From JAKAGZ01 sp963748105 (lineage in GTDB: Bacteria > Bacteroidota > Ignavibacteria > Ignavibacteriales > Ignavibacteriaceae), in NCBI GenBank assembly GCA_963748105.1, contig CAVVHP010000005.1, positions 1-64,000 on the forward strand: a DNA stretch of 64,000 nucleotides, written 5' to 3'. Position 1 is the first letter of the stretch. The number at the start of each line of letters is the position of its first letter. Below are positions 15,851 to 24,050 of the stretch, in pieces. Below the pieces are notes generated by a model. It was not told the DNA's origin. It was given only the letters and a program-made list of their open reading frames with translations, and searched no databases. The position numbers and the translations under genes were made by a program.

Positions 15851-16729
15851 ATGCTTAAAGGTATTTTCCCACCGGTAACAACTCCATTTATAAACGATGA
15901 AGTTGCTTTCGACAAATTAGCTGCTAACATAGAAAAATGGAATAAAACCGGTCTGTCTGGTTATGTATTGATGGGCTCCAATGGAGAGAGTGCCTTTTTG
16001 ACACGAAATGAAAAGTTAAAAATAATTGAAGAAGTAAAAAATAATGCAGCAAAGGATAAAACAATAATTGCCGGCACTGGATCTGATTCCATTAAGGAAA
16101 CAATTTCCCTTACAAACGATGCAGCAAAATCCGGCGCTAATTTTGCATTGGTATTAACACCGTCATTTTTTAAAGAAAAAATGAATGATAATTCTTTTAT
16201 AAAATATTTTAGCCAGGTTGCAGATAATTCTAAAATACCAATAATCATTTACAATGTACCTAAATACACCGGAGTAAATATTCAGGCATCCGCAGTTTCA
16301 GTACTTTCCCGGCATAAGAATATTGCAGGCATAAAAAGCAGTTCTGAAAATATTGCCCACCTTTCAGAAATAATTTATAATTCGTCAAATGATTTTGAAG
16401 TTTTGGTTGGTACAGCTTCAGTTTTATATACGGGACTCCTTGCAGGAGCAGTTGGGGGCGTGCTTGCACTTGCAAACATTACACCTGAAAAATGTTTAGA
16501 AATTCAAAAATTATTTACAGAAAATAAAAAAGAGGAAGCATTAAGGCTTCAAAACAAAATGATTCCGGTTAACCGGGCTGTGACTGGAAAATACGGAGTT
16601 GCCGGGCTTAAAGCAGCCCTGGATTTACTCGGTTATTTTGGCGGAAATCCACGCTCACCCCTAAATGCATTGGATGAAACTGACTTAAATGATTTAAAGA
16701 ATATATTAGTTAAAGCTGATTTGCTTTAA
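15851..16729 (+). CDS. DapA-superfamily aldolase, probably 4-hydroxy-2-oxoglutarate aldolase-like
   Basis: 292 residues of the dihydrodipicolinate synthase/N-acetylneuraminate lyase superfamily. The Schiff-base Lys is in IAGIKSSSEN and the catalytic Tyr is in IIIYNVPKYTG. Two features point away from true DapA: GSNGE in place of the usual GTTGE/GSTGE, and the stretch AGAVGGVLALAN together with GLKAALDLLGYFGGNPRSPL, which as I recall resembles eukaryotic HOGA1. It lies directly between proline dehydrogenase and an alanine-glyoxylate aminotransferase, where a 4-hydroxy-2-oxoglutarate to pyruvate plus glyoxylate step would fit. The superfamily is certain; the substrate is inference. Confidence 0.78.
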   Translation: MLKGIFPPVTTPFINDEVAFDKLAANIEKWNKTGLSGYVLMGSNGESAFLTRNEKLKIIEEVKNNAAKDKTIIAGTGSDSIKETISLTNDAAKSGANFALVLTPSFFKEKMNDNSFIKYFSQVADNSKIPIIIYNVPKYTGVNIQASAVSVLSRHKNIAGIKSSSENIAHLSEIIYNSSNDFEVLVGTASVLYTGLLAGAVGGVLALANITPEKCLEIQKLFTENKKEEALRLQNKMIPVNRAVTGKYGVAGLKAALDLLGYFGGNPRSPLNALDETDLNDLKNILVKADLL

Positions 16730-16759
16730 GATTTTTACAAATTATATTTAATTTCTGGA

Positions 16760-17884
16760 ATGTTTATGGCACTAAAATCTTTTACACCACCAGATAGAAT
16801 TTTAATGGGTCCCGGACCCTCAAATGTTCATCCAAGAGTTTTGGAAGCAATGGCGAAACCAACAATCGGACATCTTGACCCAAAATTCATAAAATTAATG
16901 GACGAAATAAAAGACTTGCTACGTTATGCCTTCCAAACTAAAAATGAACTTACTTTCCCTGTTTCTGGTCCGGGTAGCGTTGGTATGGAAACCTGCCTGG
17001 TAAACTTAGTAGAACCGGGGATGAAAGTTATAGTTTGCATCAATGGAGTATTTGGCGGACGAATGAAGAACATTGTAGAACGATGTGGAGCGACCCCGAT
17101 AATTGTTGAGGCAGCCTGGGGTGAACCAATATCGGCAGCTAAGCTTGAAGGCACTTTACAAAAGAATAATGATGCAATATTAGTAGCTTTTGTTCACGCT
17201 GAGACTTCCACAGGCGCACTTTCTGATGCTAAGTCGCTTGTAGAAATAGCTCATAAACATAATTGCCTGACTATTGTTGATACCGTAACTTCATTGGGCG
17301 GAGTTCCTGTTAAGGTGGATGATTGGGAAATTGACGCGACTTATTCAGGATCTCAAAAGTGTTTATCCTGTCCCCCCGGTTTATCCCCTGTTACTTTTAG
17401 TAATTCAGCCCTGGACTTTATTAAATCAAGAAAATCGAACGTACAAAGCTGGTTTATGGATATAAACCTGGTAACAAGTTATTGGGGGAGTTCTTCCAAA
17501 AGATCTTATCACCATACAGCTCCTATAAACGCATTGTACGGGTTACACGAAGCGCTGATACTCCTGCAGGAAGAAGGGATAGAAAATGCCTGGGCCAGAC
17601 ATCACAAAAATAGCAATATTTTTATTGAAGAATTAAATAAGCTTGGCCTCGAAGTTTTTGTCAAAGAAGGACATCGTTTACCCGAACTTGCTACTATAAA
17701 AATTCCCGAAGGCATTGATGATAATGAGATTAGAAGCAGATTATTAAATGAGTTTAACATTGAAATTGGTGCAGGGCTTGGTGTGTTGGCGGGAAAAATC
17801 TGGAGAATTGGTCTAATGGGATATACGTCTAATGAAAATAACATTAAATTCCTGCCTTTCTGCTTTAAAACAAATATTAGGTAA
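16760..17884 (+). CDS. Alanine-glyoxylate aminotransferase (class V), C-terminus shifted
   Basis: 374 residues as read. Class V aminotransferase with N-terminal LMGPGPSNVHP, the PLP lysine in YSGSQKCL, the conserved YHHTAPIN and a C-terminal WRIGLMGYTSN. These match alanine/serine-glyoxylate aminotransferases, which turn glyoxylate into glycine. The last 15 residues as read (KFLPFCFKTNIR) do not fit the family. Dropping one base near 17849-17852 gives CLSALKQILGK and a stop at 17886-17888, directly before the next ATG at 17889, which fits the family and the tight packing. A second ATG at 16766 is an equally good start. Confidence 0.88.
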   Translation: MFMALKSFTPPDRILMGPGPSNVHPRVLEAMAKPTIGHLDPKFIKLMDEIKDLLRYAFQTKNELTFPVSGPGSVGMETCLVNLVEPGMKVIVCINGVFGGRMKNIVERCGATPIIVEAAWGEPISAAKLEGTLQKNNDAILVAFVHAETSTGALSDAKSLVEIAHKHNCLTIVDTVTSLGGVPVKVDDWEIDATYSGSQKCLSCPPGLSPVTFSNSALDFIKSRKSNVQSWFMDINLVTSYWGSSSKRSYHHTAPINALYGLHEALILLQEEGIENAWARHHKNSNIFIEELNKLGLEVFVKEGHRLPELATIKIPEGIDDNEIRSRLLNEFNIEIGAGLGVLAGKIWRIGLMGYTSNENNIKFLPFCFKTNIR

Positions 17885-17888
17885 ATAG

Positions 17889-19203
17889 ATGAAAAAATAT
17901 ACTAAGATAAATCTTTATGCAGCAATAATATTTTATTGCTTTAGTTTATTTCTAACAGCTCAGGCCGCAAGCAAAAAAACATTTGAAGAAAAAATAAAAT
18001 CACTTCCTGATGTAGAGAGTGTAAAACCGATAAAACACAGTAATGAATTTGGTTATGCCTATGAAATAAAAATCAGACAACATCTGGATCATAACAATCC
18101 GAATAGTGAAATATTTTTGCAAACGGTATATTTATATGACAGGAGCCAGTTTGCCCCAATGGTTATTTCCACAGAAGGATACTCAGCTAGAGAATATATT
18201 ACCGAACCCACAAAAATATTAATAGCAAATCAGATAATTGTTGAAAATCGGTTCTTCGTAGATTCTAAGCCCAAAACTATGGATTGGAAATTTTTAACAT
18301 CTGAGCAATGCGCAAAAGACATTCATCATATCACAACAATTTTTAAGAATATTTATCTCGGTAAATGGATAAGCACCGGGATTAGTAAGGGAGGACAAAC
18401 CTGTTTGTTTTATCGTTATTATTTCCCGAGTGATGTAGATGCAACTATTGCCTATGTTGCTCCGATTAATCTTAGCCCAGGAGAATCCGGTCATAAATAA
18501 GTTTATTTCTTCGGAAGTTGGCACAAAAAAATGCCGTAATAAAATAACTCAATTCCAAATTGAATTATTAAAGAACCGGGATAAGATTATTCCCATGGTA
18601 AAAAAAGTAGCTAAAAAGAAAGGCTACAAATTTTCTATTGGGTTAGAATCAGCATTTGAATTTTCTGTACTTGAGTATCCATTTTCATTCTGGCAGTGGG
18701 GACAAAGTAGCTGTGATGAAATCCCCGGAAATAATGCTTCTGCTAAGCAACTTTTTGATGAACTAAATAAAGTTTCCGGTTTCAGTTTGTTTAGCGATAA
18801 GGAAGCTAAATACCTTGGGCCTCTTTTCTACCAATCGTTTACTGAGCTTGGCTACTATAATTTTGATTATAACTCTAAAAAAGTGCTGGATCTATTAAAA
18901 GCTGATCCTGATGCTTCATATAAAGAATTTCTTCCACATAACATTCCTGTAGTTTATAATCCCGATGTATTAAAGAATATTTATAATTGGCTTCAGGAAA
19001 AAGGCAGGAATATCATTTATGTAAACGGAGGCAATGATCCATGGTCAGGCGGAGCCGGTATGAGATTAAAGGGCAAAACTAATTCGTTTGAAGTTTTAAA
19101 AGTAAATGGGACACATGCTACAAGGGTAAAAGATTTATCAGAGAGTGATAGAGCGAAAGTTTACACTAATTTGAGTGGTTGGCTGGGAATAATTATTAAT
19201 TGA
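17889..19203 (+). pseudogene. Prolyl tri/tetrapeptidyl aminopeptidase, peptidase family S37, frameshifted
   Basis: A secreted alpha/beta hydrolase of family S37 (PS-10). A signal peptide covers about 1-27. The nucleophile is in GISKGGQT (about Ser166). After 18478 the frame breaks; removing one C from the CCC run at 18476-18478 gives APINLSQENPVINKF and joins the second frame to 19203. The Asp and His of the triad lie there, in VNGGNDPWSGG and VNGTHATRV. The repaired protein has 437 residues. It is the last gene of the proline block and would release short proline-containing peptides outside the cytoplasm. Its 3' end overlaps the convergent kinase gene by 8 bases. Confidence 0.85.
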
Positions 19204-22200
19204 TAGAATATTTTTTGGGAAGCGTGAATGTCATTTTGGTCCCTTTATTTTTTTTACTGTCTACCTGAATAGAACCTCCAATCAAATCAAGGTATCTTTT
19301 TGTAATTGCAAGTCCAAGCCCGGCCCCTTCATATCTTCTGCTCAGGCCAACGTCTTCCTGGCTGAATGTTTCGAATAAATGTTTCTTGTATTCATCTGAC
19401 ATCCCAATCCCATGATCCTGTACACTACATTCCAGGTAGTCTTTTTTATCTACTAGTTTTAGAACTATATCACCTTTATTGCTATATTTTATAGCATTAC
19501 TTAAAAGGTTAACTAAAACGCCTCCCAGACAATATTCATCGGTAGGAATTATTATCTCTTCCCGGGGCAAATCCAGTTTTATTTCCAAGCCCTTTTTCTT
19601 TGCCTGTAGTTCCAAAACATTATGCGCTGATTCCATAGCTTTTGAAACTGAAATAGGTCTTATATTTACTGAAAAATCATCAGCTTCCAATCTTGAAATA
19701 TCAAGTACCTGTGTAATCGTTTCAAGTAGCCTCCCCCCTGCTTCTTCCATAGAATTAAAGAATTGCTTGTCTTCATCACTGGCATTCTGATAATATATTT
19801 CTTTAAGAATACTGCTGAATCCGAGAATTGCATTTAGCGGACTGCGAATTTCGTGAGAAACTGTTGAAAGGAAACTACTTTTAAGTCTATTTGCTTCTTC
19901 AGCTTTATCTTTTGCCATAATCAGTTCTTCTTCAATTTTCTTCTGCTGAGTCATGTCAATCATAACTCCAATTAACTCAGTGGAATCATTTTCACTTACT
20001 AAAACCTGGGCTATATCCTTCAGCCAAATTGTAGAACCATTTGCCGTAATCATTCTGTAGTCAAACGAGTGTAGCTTTCTTTCCTTTGATGCAGCTATAC
20101 ACAATTGAATTGCATTCGCTCTATCTTCCGGATGAATATGATTAATCCAGAAATCTCTTTCATTCAACCATTGTTTTACAGGATATCCCAGAAGAGTTTC
20201 AGCCTGCTTGCTAACAAATTTAAATTGGAAAGTTTCAGGATCTGCACGCCAAAAAATAGCACTTACTGATTCAATTAACTGACGATATTTAATTTCTGTC
20301 TCTATTAAATCCAACTCAGCTTTTTTCCGATCTGTTATATCCTTTACAAATCCTTCAAAATAAGAGCCCTGATTTTTTGAGTCCTTTATTATGTGAGCGT
20401 TTAAGTTTACCCAAATTTTGCTCCCATCTTTTTTAAGCCATTGCATTTCCAAATTTGCAGTAGAACCAGAAGGTTCAAATTCTGCAATTAATCTTTCCCG
20501 TGTATTATCATCGGGATAAAAAGCATTTATATTATTTGCCATTAATTCCCGCGTAGAAGAATAGCCCAATATTTGAGCCAGTTGATAATTAGCAGTTAAT
20601 ATTTTACCATCCCTGGTTGACTGATAAATTCCAACAGGTGCAAACTGGAACAAATCTCTGTATTTTTTTTCAGAATTTCTCAAAACATTTTCAATTTCTT
20701 TCCTTTCAGTAATATCTCTGTAAATACCCTGGATCGCTGTCTTCCCTTGCCAGATAATTTCTGTAACATTTACTTCAAGTACTTTTTGTTCACCTTTTCT
20801 GGTAAGTGCTTTCATTTCGTATTTTGCCGGTTCAAATTTATTTTCTGCGACTAATCTGAATCTTTCCTCTATAAACGGAATACTTTCCTCTGCTATAATT
20901 ACCATAGGATTAAAATCTTCAGAAACGGCTTCTCTCTCACTTATTCCAAAGAGTTTTTCCCAGGCCGGATTCACCATTTTCAAATGCCTGTCCTGCAATA
21001 CATATATAGCATCTGCTGAACTTGTAACAAGATTTCTATAATTTTTCTCTTTTTCAATAATAGCTTCTTCAGCTAACTTACGGGAGGTAATATCCAGAAG
21101 AGTTCCTATTACTGCAGGTTTATTTTTATATAAAGTACGTGCCCCATAAACTTCTACAGAAATAAGTTCACCGTTTTTTCTTCTGCAACTAAATTCATAG
21201 TTTAGTGAATCAACTTCACCTTCAATTCTTTGCCGTAAATTTTCACGTACTGTTTGCCAATCCTTTACGGGAGTTACGTCTTGTGGACCGATTTTGTCCA
21301 GCAATTCATCTAAACTATATCCAAGGATTTCAGCAATTTTAGGGTTTACATACCTGAAAATACCATCCTGAATCAAGTAAACTCCAACCAACGAATTTTC
21401 CACAAGTGATCTGAATTTTTCTTCTGATTCTTTTAATAGCTGAAGCGTATATTTTATTTCTGATATATCATAAGAAAATATTCTAACTAAATCGTTGGCA
21501 GGCAGATAAAAGAATTTCTGTTGAAAATATTTATCAGAAAATTTAACTTCCCGGGTAAATGGATTATTAGGATTATTTTTAACAATAAATAAGATTTCAC
21601 TAAAGTCTTGCAGAACAGGATGTTCTTTGCCTTGAATTTCAATCCCCGGGAAAACCTTTTTAGTATTATTATTTGTATAAAGTACATTCCCATTTGAGTC
21701 CATTTCTATAACAACATTCGGGTTTTGTTCCGGGAATGATGCTAATCTTTTAAGATGCTCTTCAGTTCTTTTTCTTTCAGTAATATCAGAATGAATACCA
21801 AGTGAGCCAATAACATGCCCTGAATTATCATAAACCGGTACACCGATTACATCCATAAAAATGGGCGCGCCGTCCTTTTTTTTCATCGTTAATTCATATT
21901 TATCCGCAATGCCTTTTGTTCTGTTAATATTTTTCTTCTTTATTATCTCCTGGTCTTTTTTATCCAAAAGTACTTCATAACCTATCTTTCCAATTAACTC
22001 TTCTTTTTTGTACCCCATCATTTCGCAGTACCTGTTATTTACAAACAGGAGCTTGTCTTCATTATCTGCCTGTACAATTCCTTCACTTATATTTTCGACC
22101 AGCGATTTAAATTTTGTTTCTTCCTTAGTTAATTCCGTCTTAAGATTAACTCTGTCATTAACATCATTGATTATTACATGTCTGGCTTTTTTGCCATTGA

Positions 22201-22525
22201 AAGGAATATCTCTTGCAGTAATTTCTACAAAGAAGTGCTCTCCACTTTTCTTTTTATGAATAGTGGAGGTAATTTTAGGAGACTCTTTATCCCTGTTATT
22301 AAAAACATTATTGAATTGGGAAAAACTGTCTCCCGGATGAAGCTCCTGCACAGTAATATCTAAAAATTCTTTCTCACTATATCCATAAAATTTCAAAGCC
22401 GCTTTATTAACCGCAATAATCTTAAAATTATTACAATCGTAAATCAGCATACTCAGCGGATGATCCTGGAAAAACAGCTTATAAAAATCATCCCCCATGT
22501 CATCAGATTTAGTTCTTGTTTTCAT
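19196..22525 (-). CDS. Multi-PAS sensor histidine kinase
   Basis: 1109 residues with no membrane helix, so probably cytoplasmic. I count seven PAS domains in tandem (about residues 10-120, 130-255, 260-360, 365-485, 490-610, 615-735 and 740-865), most ending in the PAC-like DITERK/DITDRK motif. The kinase core follows: H-box STVSHEIRSPLNAILGF, N-box NLLSNAIKYS, DHGIGM and GAGLGLAITK. There is no fused receiver. A stand-alone receiver gene lies 70 bases upstream on the same strand and is the likely partner. No PAS ligand can be assigned from sequence. Confidence 0.93.
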   Translation of the reverse strand: MKTRTKSDDMGDDFYKLFFQDHPLSMLIYDCNNFKIIAVNKAALKFYGYSEKEFLDITVQELHPGDSFSQFNNVFNNRDKESPKITSTIHKKKSGEHFFVEITARDIPFNGKKARHVIINDVNDRVNLKTELTKEETKFKSLVENISEGIVQADNEDKLLFVNNRYCEMMGYKKEELIGKIGYEVLLDKKDQEIIKKKNINRTKGIADKYELTMKKKDGAPIFMDVIGVPVYDNSGHVIGSLGIHSDITERKRTEEHLKRLASFPEQNPNVVIEMDSNGNVLYTNNNTKKVFPGIEIQGKEHPVLQDFSEILFIVKNNPNNPFTREVKFSDKYFQQKFFYLPANDLVRIFSYDISEIKYTLQLLKESEEKFRSLVENSLVGVYLIQDGIFRYVNPKIAEILGYSLDELLDKIGPQDVTPVKDWQTVRENLRQRIEGEVDSLNYEFSCRRKNGELISVEVYGARTLYKNKPAVIGTLLDITSRKLAEEAIIEKEKNYRNLVTSSADAIYVLQDRHLKMVNPAWEKLFGISEREAVSEDFNPMVIIAEESIPFIEERFRLVAENKFEPAKYEMKALTRKGEQKVLEVNVTEIIWQGKTAIQGIYRDITERKEIENVLRNSEKKYRDLFQFAPVGIYQSTRDGKILTANYQLAQILGYSSTRELMANNINAFYPDDNTRERLIAEFEPSGSTANLEMQWLKKDGSKIWVNLNAHIIKDSKNQGSYFEGFVKDITDRKKAELDLIETEIKYRQLIESVSAIFWRADPETFQFKFVSKQAETLLGYPVKQWLNERDFWINHIHPEDRANAIQLCIAASKERKLHSFDYRMITANGSTIWLKDIAQVLVSENDSTELIGVMIDMTQQKKIEEELIMAKDKAEEANRLKSSFLSTVSHEIRSPLNAILGFSSILKEIYYQNASDEDKQFFNSMEEAGGRLLETITQVLDISRLEADDFSVNIRPISVSKAMESAHNVLELQAKKKGLEIKLDLPREEIIIPTDEYCLGGVLVNLLSNAIKYSNKGDIVLKLVDKKDYLECSVQDHGIGMSDEYKKHLFETFSQEDVGLSRRYEGAGLGLAITKRYLDLIGGSIQVDSKKNKGTKMTFTLPKKYSIN

Positions 22526-22595
22526 ACTATTCAGATGTGAATTATTATCTTGATTTCAAGTTTTTCAGAGGTATTTGTAAATTATACAGTTTAGG

Positions 22596-22970
22596 CTACC
22601 CAAGAGATAGAACGTCATTCATTAATGATTTTATCACGGTACTTTCAAACGGCTTGGAAAGGTAATGTGTGCAACCTGACTTAAGAAATTCTTCTTTATC
22701 ACCTTTCATTGCATACGCTGTTACTGCAACAATCGGAATACTTTCGTAACCTTCTATTTTTCTTATTCTTTTTGTAGCCTCAAGTCCACTCATTTCTCTA
22801 CCCAATCCAATATCCATTAATATGGCAACATATTTTTTTTCACCAGTCATTTTTATAGCTTTGGCTCCATCCTCTGCTACATCAATTTCACACAAATCAC
22901 GCAGGAAAAGTTTAGTGATATCCCGGCTAGCTTTATCGTCATCTACAATTAATATTAATGGTTTGTCCAT
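22596..22970 (-). CDS. CheY-like response regulator (receiver only)
   Basis: 124 residues with all receiver landmarks: acidic pocket LIVDDDKA, phospho-acceptor Asp in ILMDIGLG, Thr in VAVTAYAM and Lys in LSKPF. There is no output domain. The gene lies directly upstream of the seven-PAS kinase on the same strand and probably receives its phosphate, acting by protein contact. It belongs to the divergent-type receivers often seen as the last domain of hybrid kinases (GLxAT, RIR pattern), so it may have split from such a hybrid. Confidence 0.9.
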   Translation of the reverse strand: MDKPLILIVDDDKASRDITKLFLRDLCEIDVAEDGAKAIKMTGEKKYVAILMDIGLGREMSGLEATKRIRKIEGYESIPIVAVTAYAMKGDKEEFLKSGCTHYLSKPFESTVIKSLMNDVLSLG

Positions 22971-23160
22971 ATTACGTCTGTCTTTATTTATTATTTTAAG
23001 AAATATACAAAAAAAATGATTCCTAGATTAGTTCTTAAGATTATTTCTTTTTCTCAGATATAAAATAATCTGGGTTTTTGTCCGAATGGTCATTCAACTT
23101 CTATTAAGTATACAATATTTTCATTATGTTTGTTTTCGTTGAATTTTTAATGAATTTCTT

Positions 23161-23604
23161 ATGAGATTATACAAGATTATAATTTTTATGATGTTTCTTC
23201 TCATAAATTATCCGGCACTTGCATAATCCGAAATTCATCAATGGAAAAGACTTGATATAGTTGATAAAAAAATCTAGTATTATGAAGCAAATTTTGTTTC
23301 CGCAAGCGGCGATCGCCTCGATATCTGGGTTCTGGAGAAACATACACCCCCGCTTGTTCTTTACGAACTACCCGGAACTATTTATCGATCTAAGACGTTA
23401 TATACCATCAGCCTTAAAAACGCTAAGTATGGAATTCTGAAAGTTAGATACTATGATTCATCCAACAAAGAATTATATAATTTTGATTATCCTATAGCAG
23501 GTTACCCGAACGAATATAAATATACATACCCGATTCTTGAAGGATCGGCTTTACATAAAATTTTAAGAGAATATTTTAGAAAAAAAGGAGCACAAAATAA
23601 TTGA
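23161..23604 (+). pseudogene. Secreted protein gene with two in-frame stop codons
   Basis: A single frame starts at ATG 23161 with a clean signal peptide (MRLYKIIIFMMFLLINYPALA), meets TAA at 23224-23226, continues 16 codons, meets TAG at 23275-23277, and then stays open for 108 codons to TGA at 23602-23604. If both stops were Gln codons (CAA and CAG, each one C-to-T change away) the product would be a 147-residue secreted protein with ALAQ at the signal cleavage site. The C-terminal part (DRLDIWVLEKHTPP, YNFDYPIAGYPNEYKYTYP) is plausible protein but I do not recognise it. Its stop overlaps the TTG start of the SET gene, so the two form one unit. Confidence 0.65.
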
Positions 23605-24008
23605 AAAGTCATCTTAAGGACTTCGAGGAATTCACTTATGTTAAATCCTCGGGGATACATGGAGCAGGGATTTTTACTTCAGTTGATATTCCGGCAGACA
23701 GTAAAATTATGGAAATTAAAGGAGAAATTATTTCAGGCGATGAATGTGAAAGACGTGAAGAATATGAAGACAATGTTTATATATTCTGGTACGATGATGA
23801 AACATACATTGATACAAATAATACTGAAAAAATGAAATTTATCAATCACAATTGTGAATCCAATTGTGTGGTAGAAGAAGATACCGGTGTAAGTCTTTAC
23901 TTATATTCAGACAGAGAGATAAAGGCTGGCGAAGAACTTACGATTGATTATGGCTACGAAGACATTTATGAAGAATGTAATTGTGAAAAATGTACCCAGG
24001 AATTATAA
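23601..24008 (+). CDS. SET-domain protein
   Basis: 135 residues, essentially one SET domain. Motifs in order: SSGIHGAGIFTSVDI at the N-terminus, FINHNCESNC (the NHxCxPN-like SAM site), GEELTIDYGYED (the ELxxDY site), then CNCEKC at the end, a short post-SET cysteine cluster that usually binds zinc with the Cys in the NHNC motif. SET proteins methylate lysines in proteins. Such small SET proteins are known in bacteria but their targets are mostly unclear. The start is TTG, overlapping the stop of the upstream broken gene, with GGAG ten bases before it. A terminator follows. Confidence 0.85.
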   Translation: MKSHLKDFEEFTYVKSSGIHGAGIFTSVDIPADSKIMEIKGEIISGDECERREEYEDNVYIFWYDDETYIDTNNTEKMKFINHNCESNCVVEEDTGVSLYLYSDREIKAGEELTIDYGYEDIYEECNCEKCTQEL

Positions 24009-24015
24009 CATATAA

Positions 24016-24045
24016 AAAAAGGCTGCCCGAATGAGCAGCCTTTTT
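24016..24045. terminator. Bidirectional rho-independent terminator
   Basis: AAAAAGGCTGC (24016-24026) pairs with GCAGCCTTTTT (24035-24045) around an 8-base loop. The flanking A and T tracts let it work in both directions, ending the SET gene (plus) and the dipeptidase gene (minus), which converge here. Confidence 0.88.
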
Positions 24046-24050
24046 AATTT

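Noticed and set aside
15851..16729. Naming the aldolase dapA
   Set aside because: Family membership is sure, but the GSNGE loop, the C-terminal motif and the neighbours argue against lysine synthesis.
23224..23277. Stop-codon reassignment (TAA/TAG read as Gln)
   Set aside because: Other genes here use TAA and TAG as normal stops, so recoding of one gene only is unlikely.
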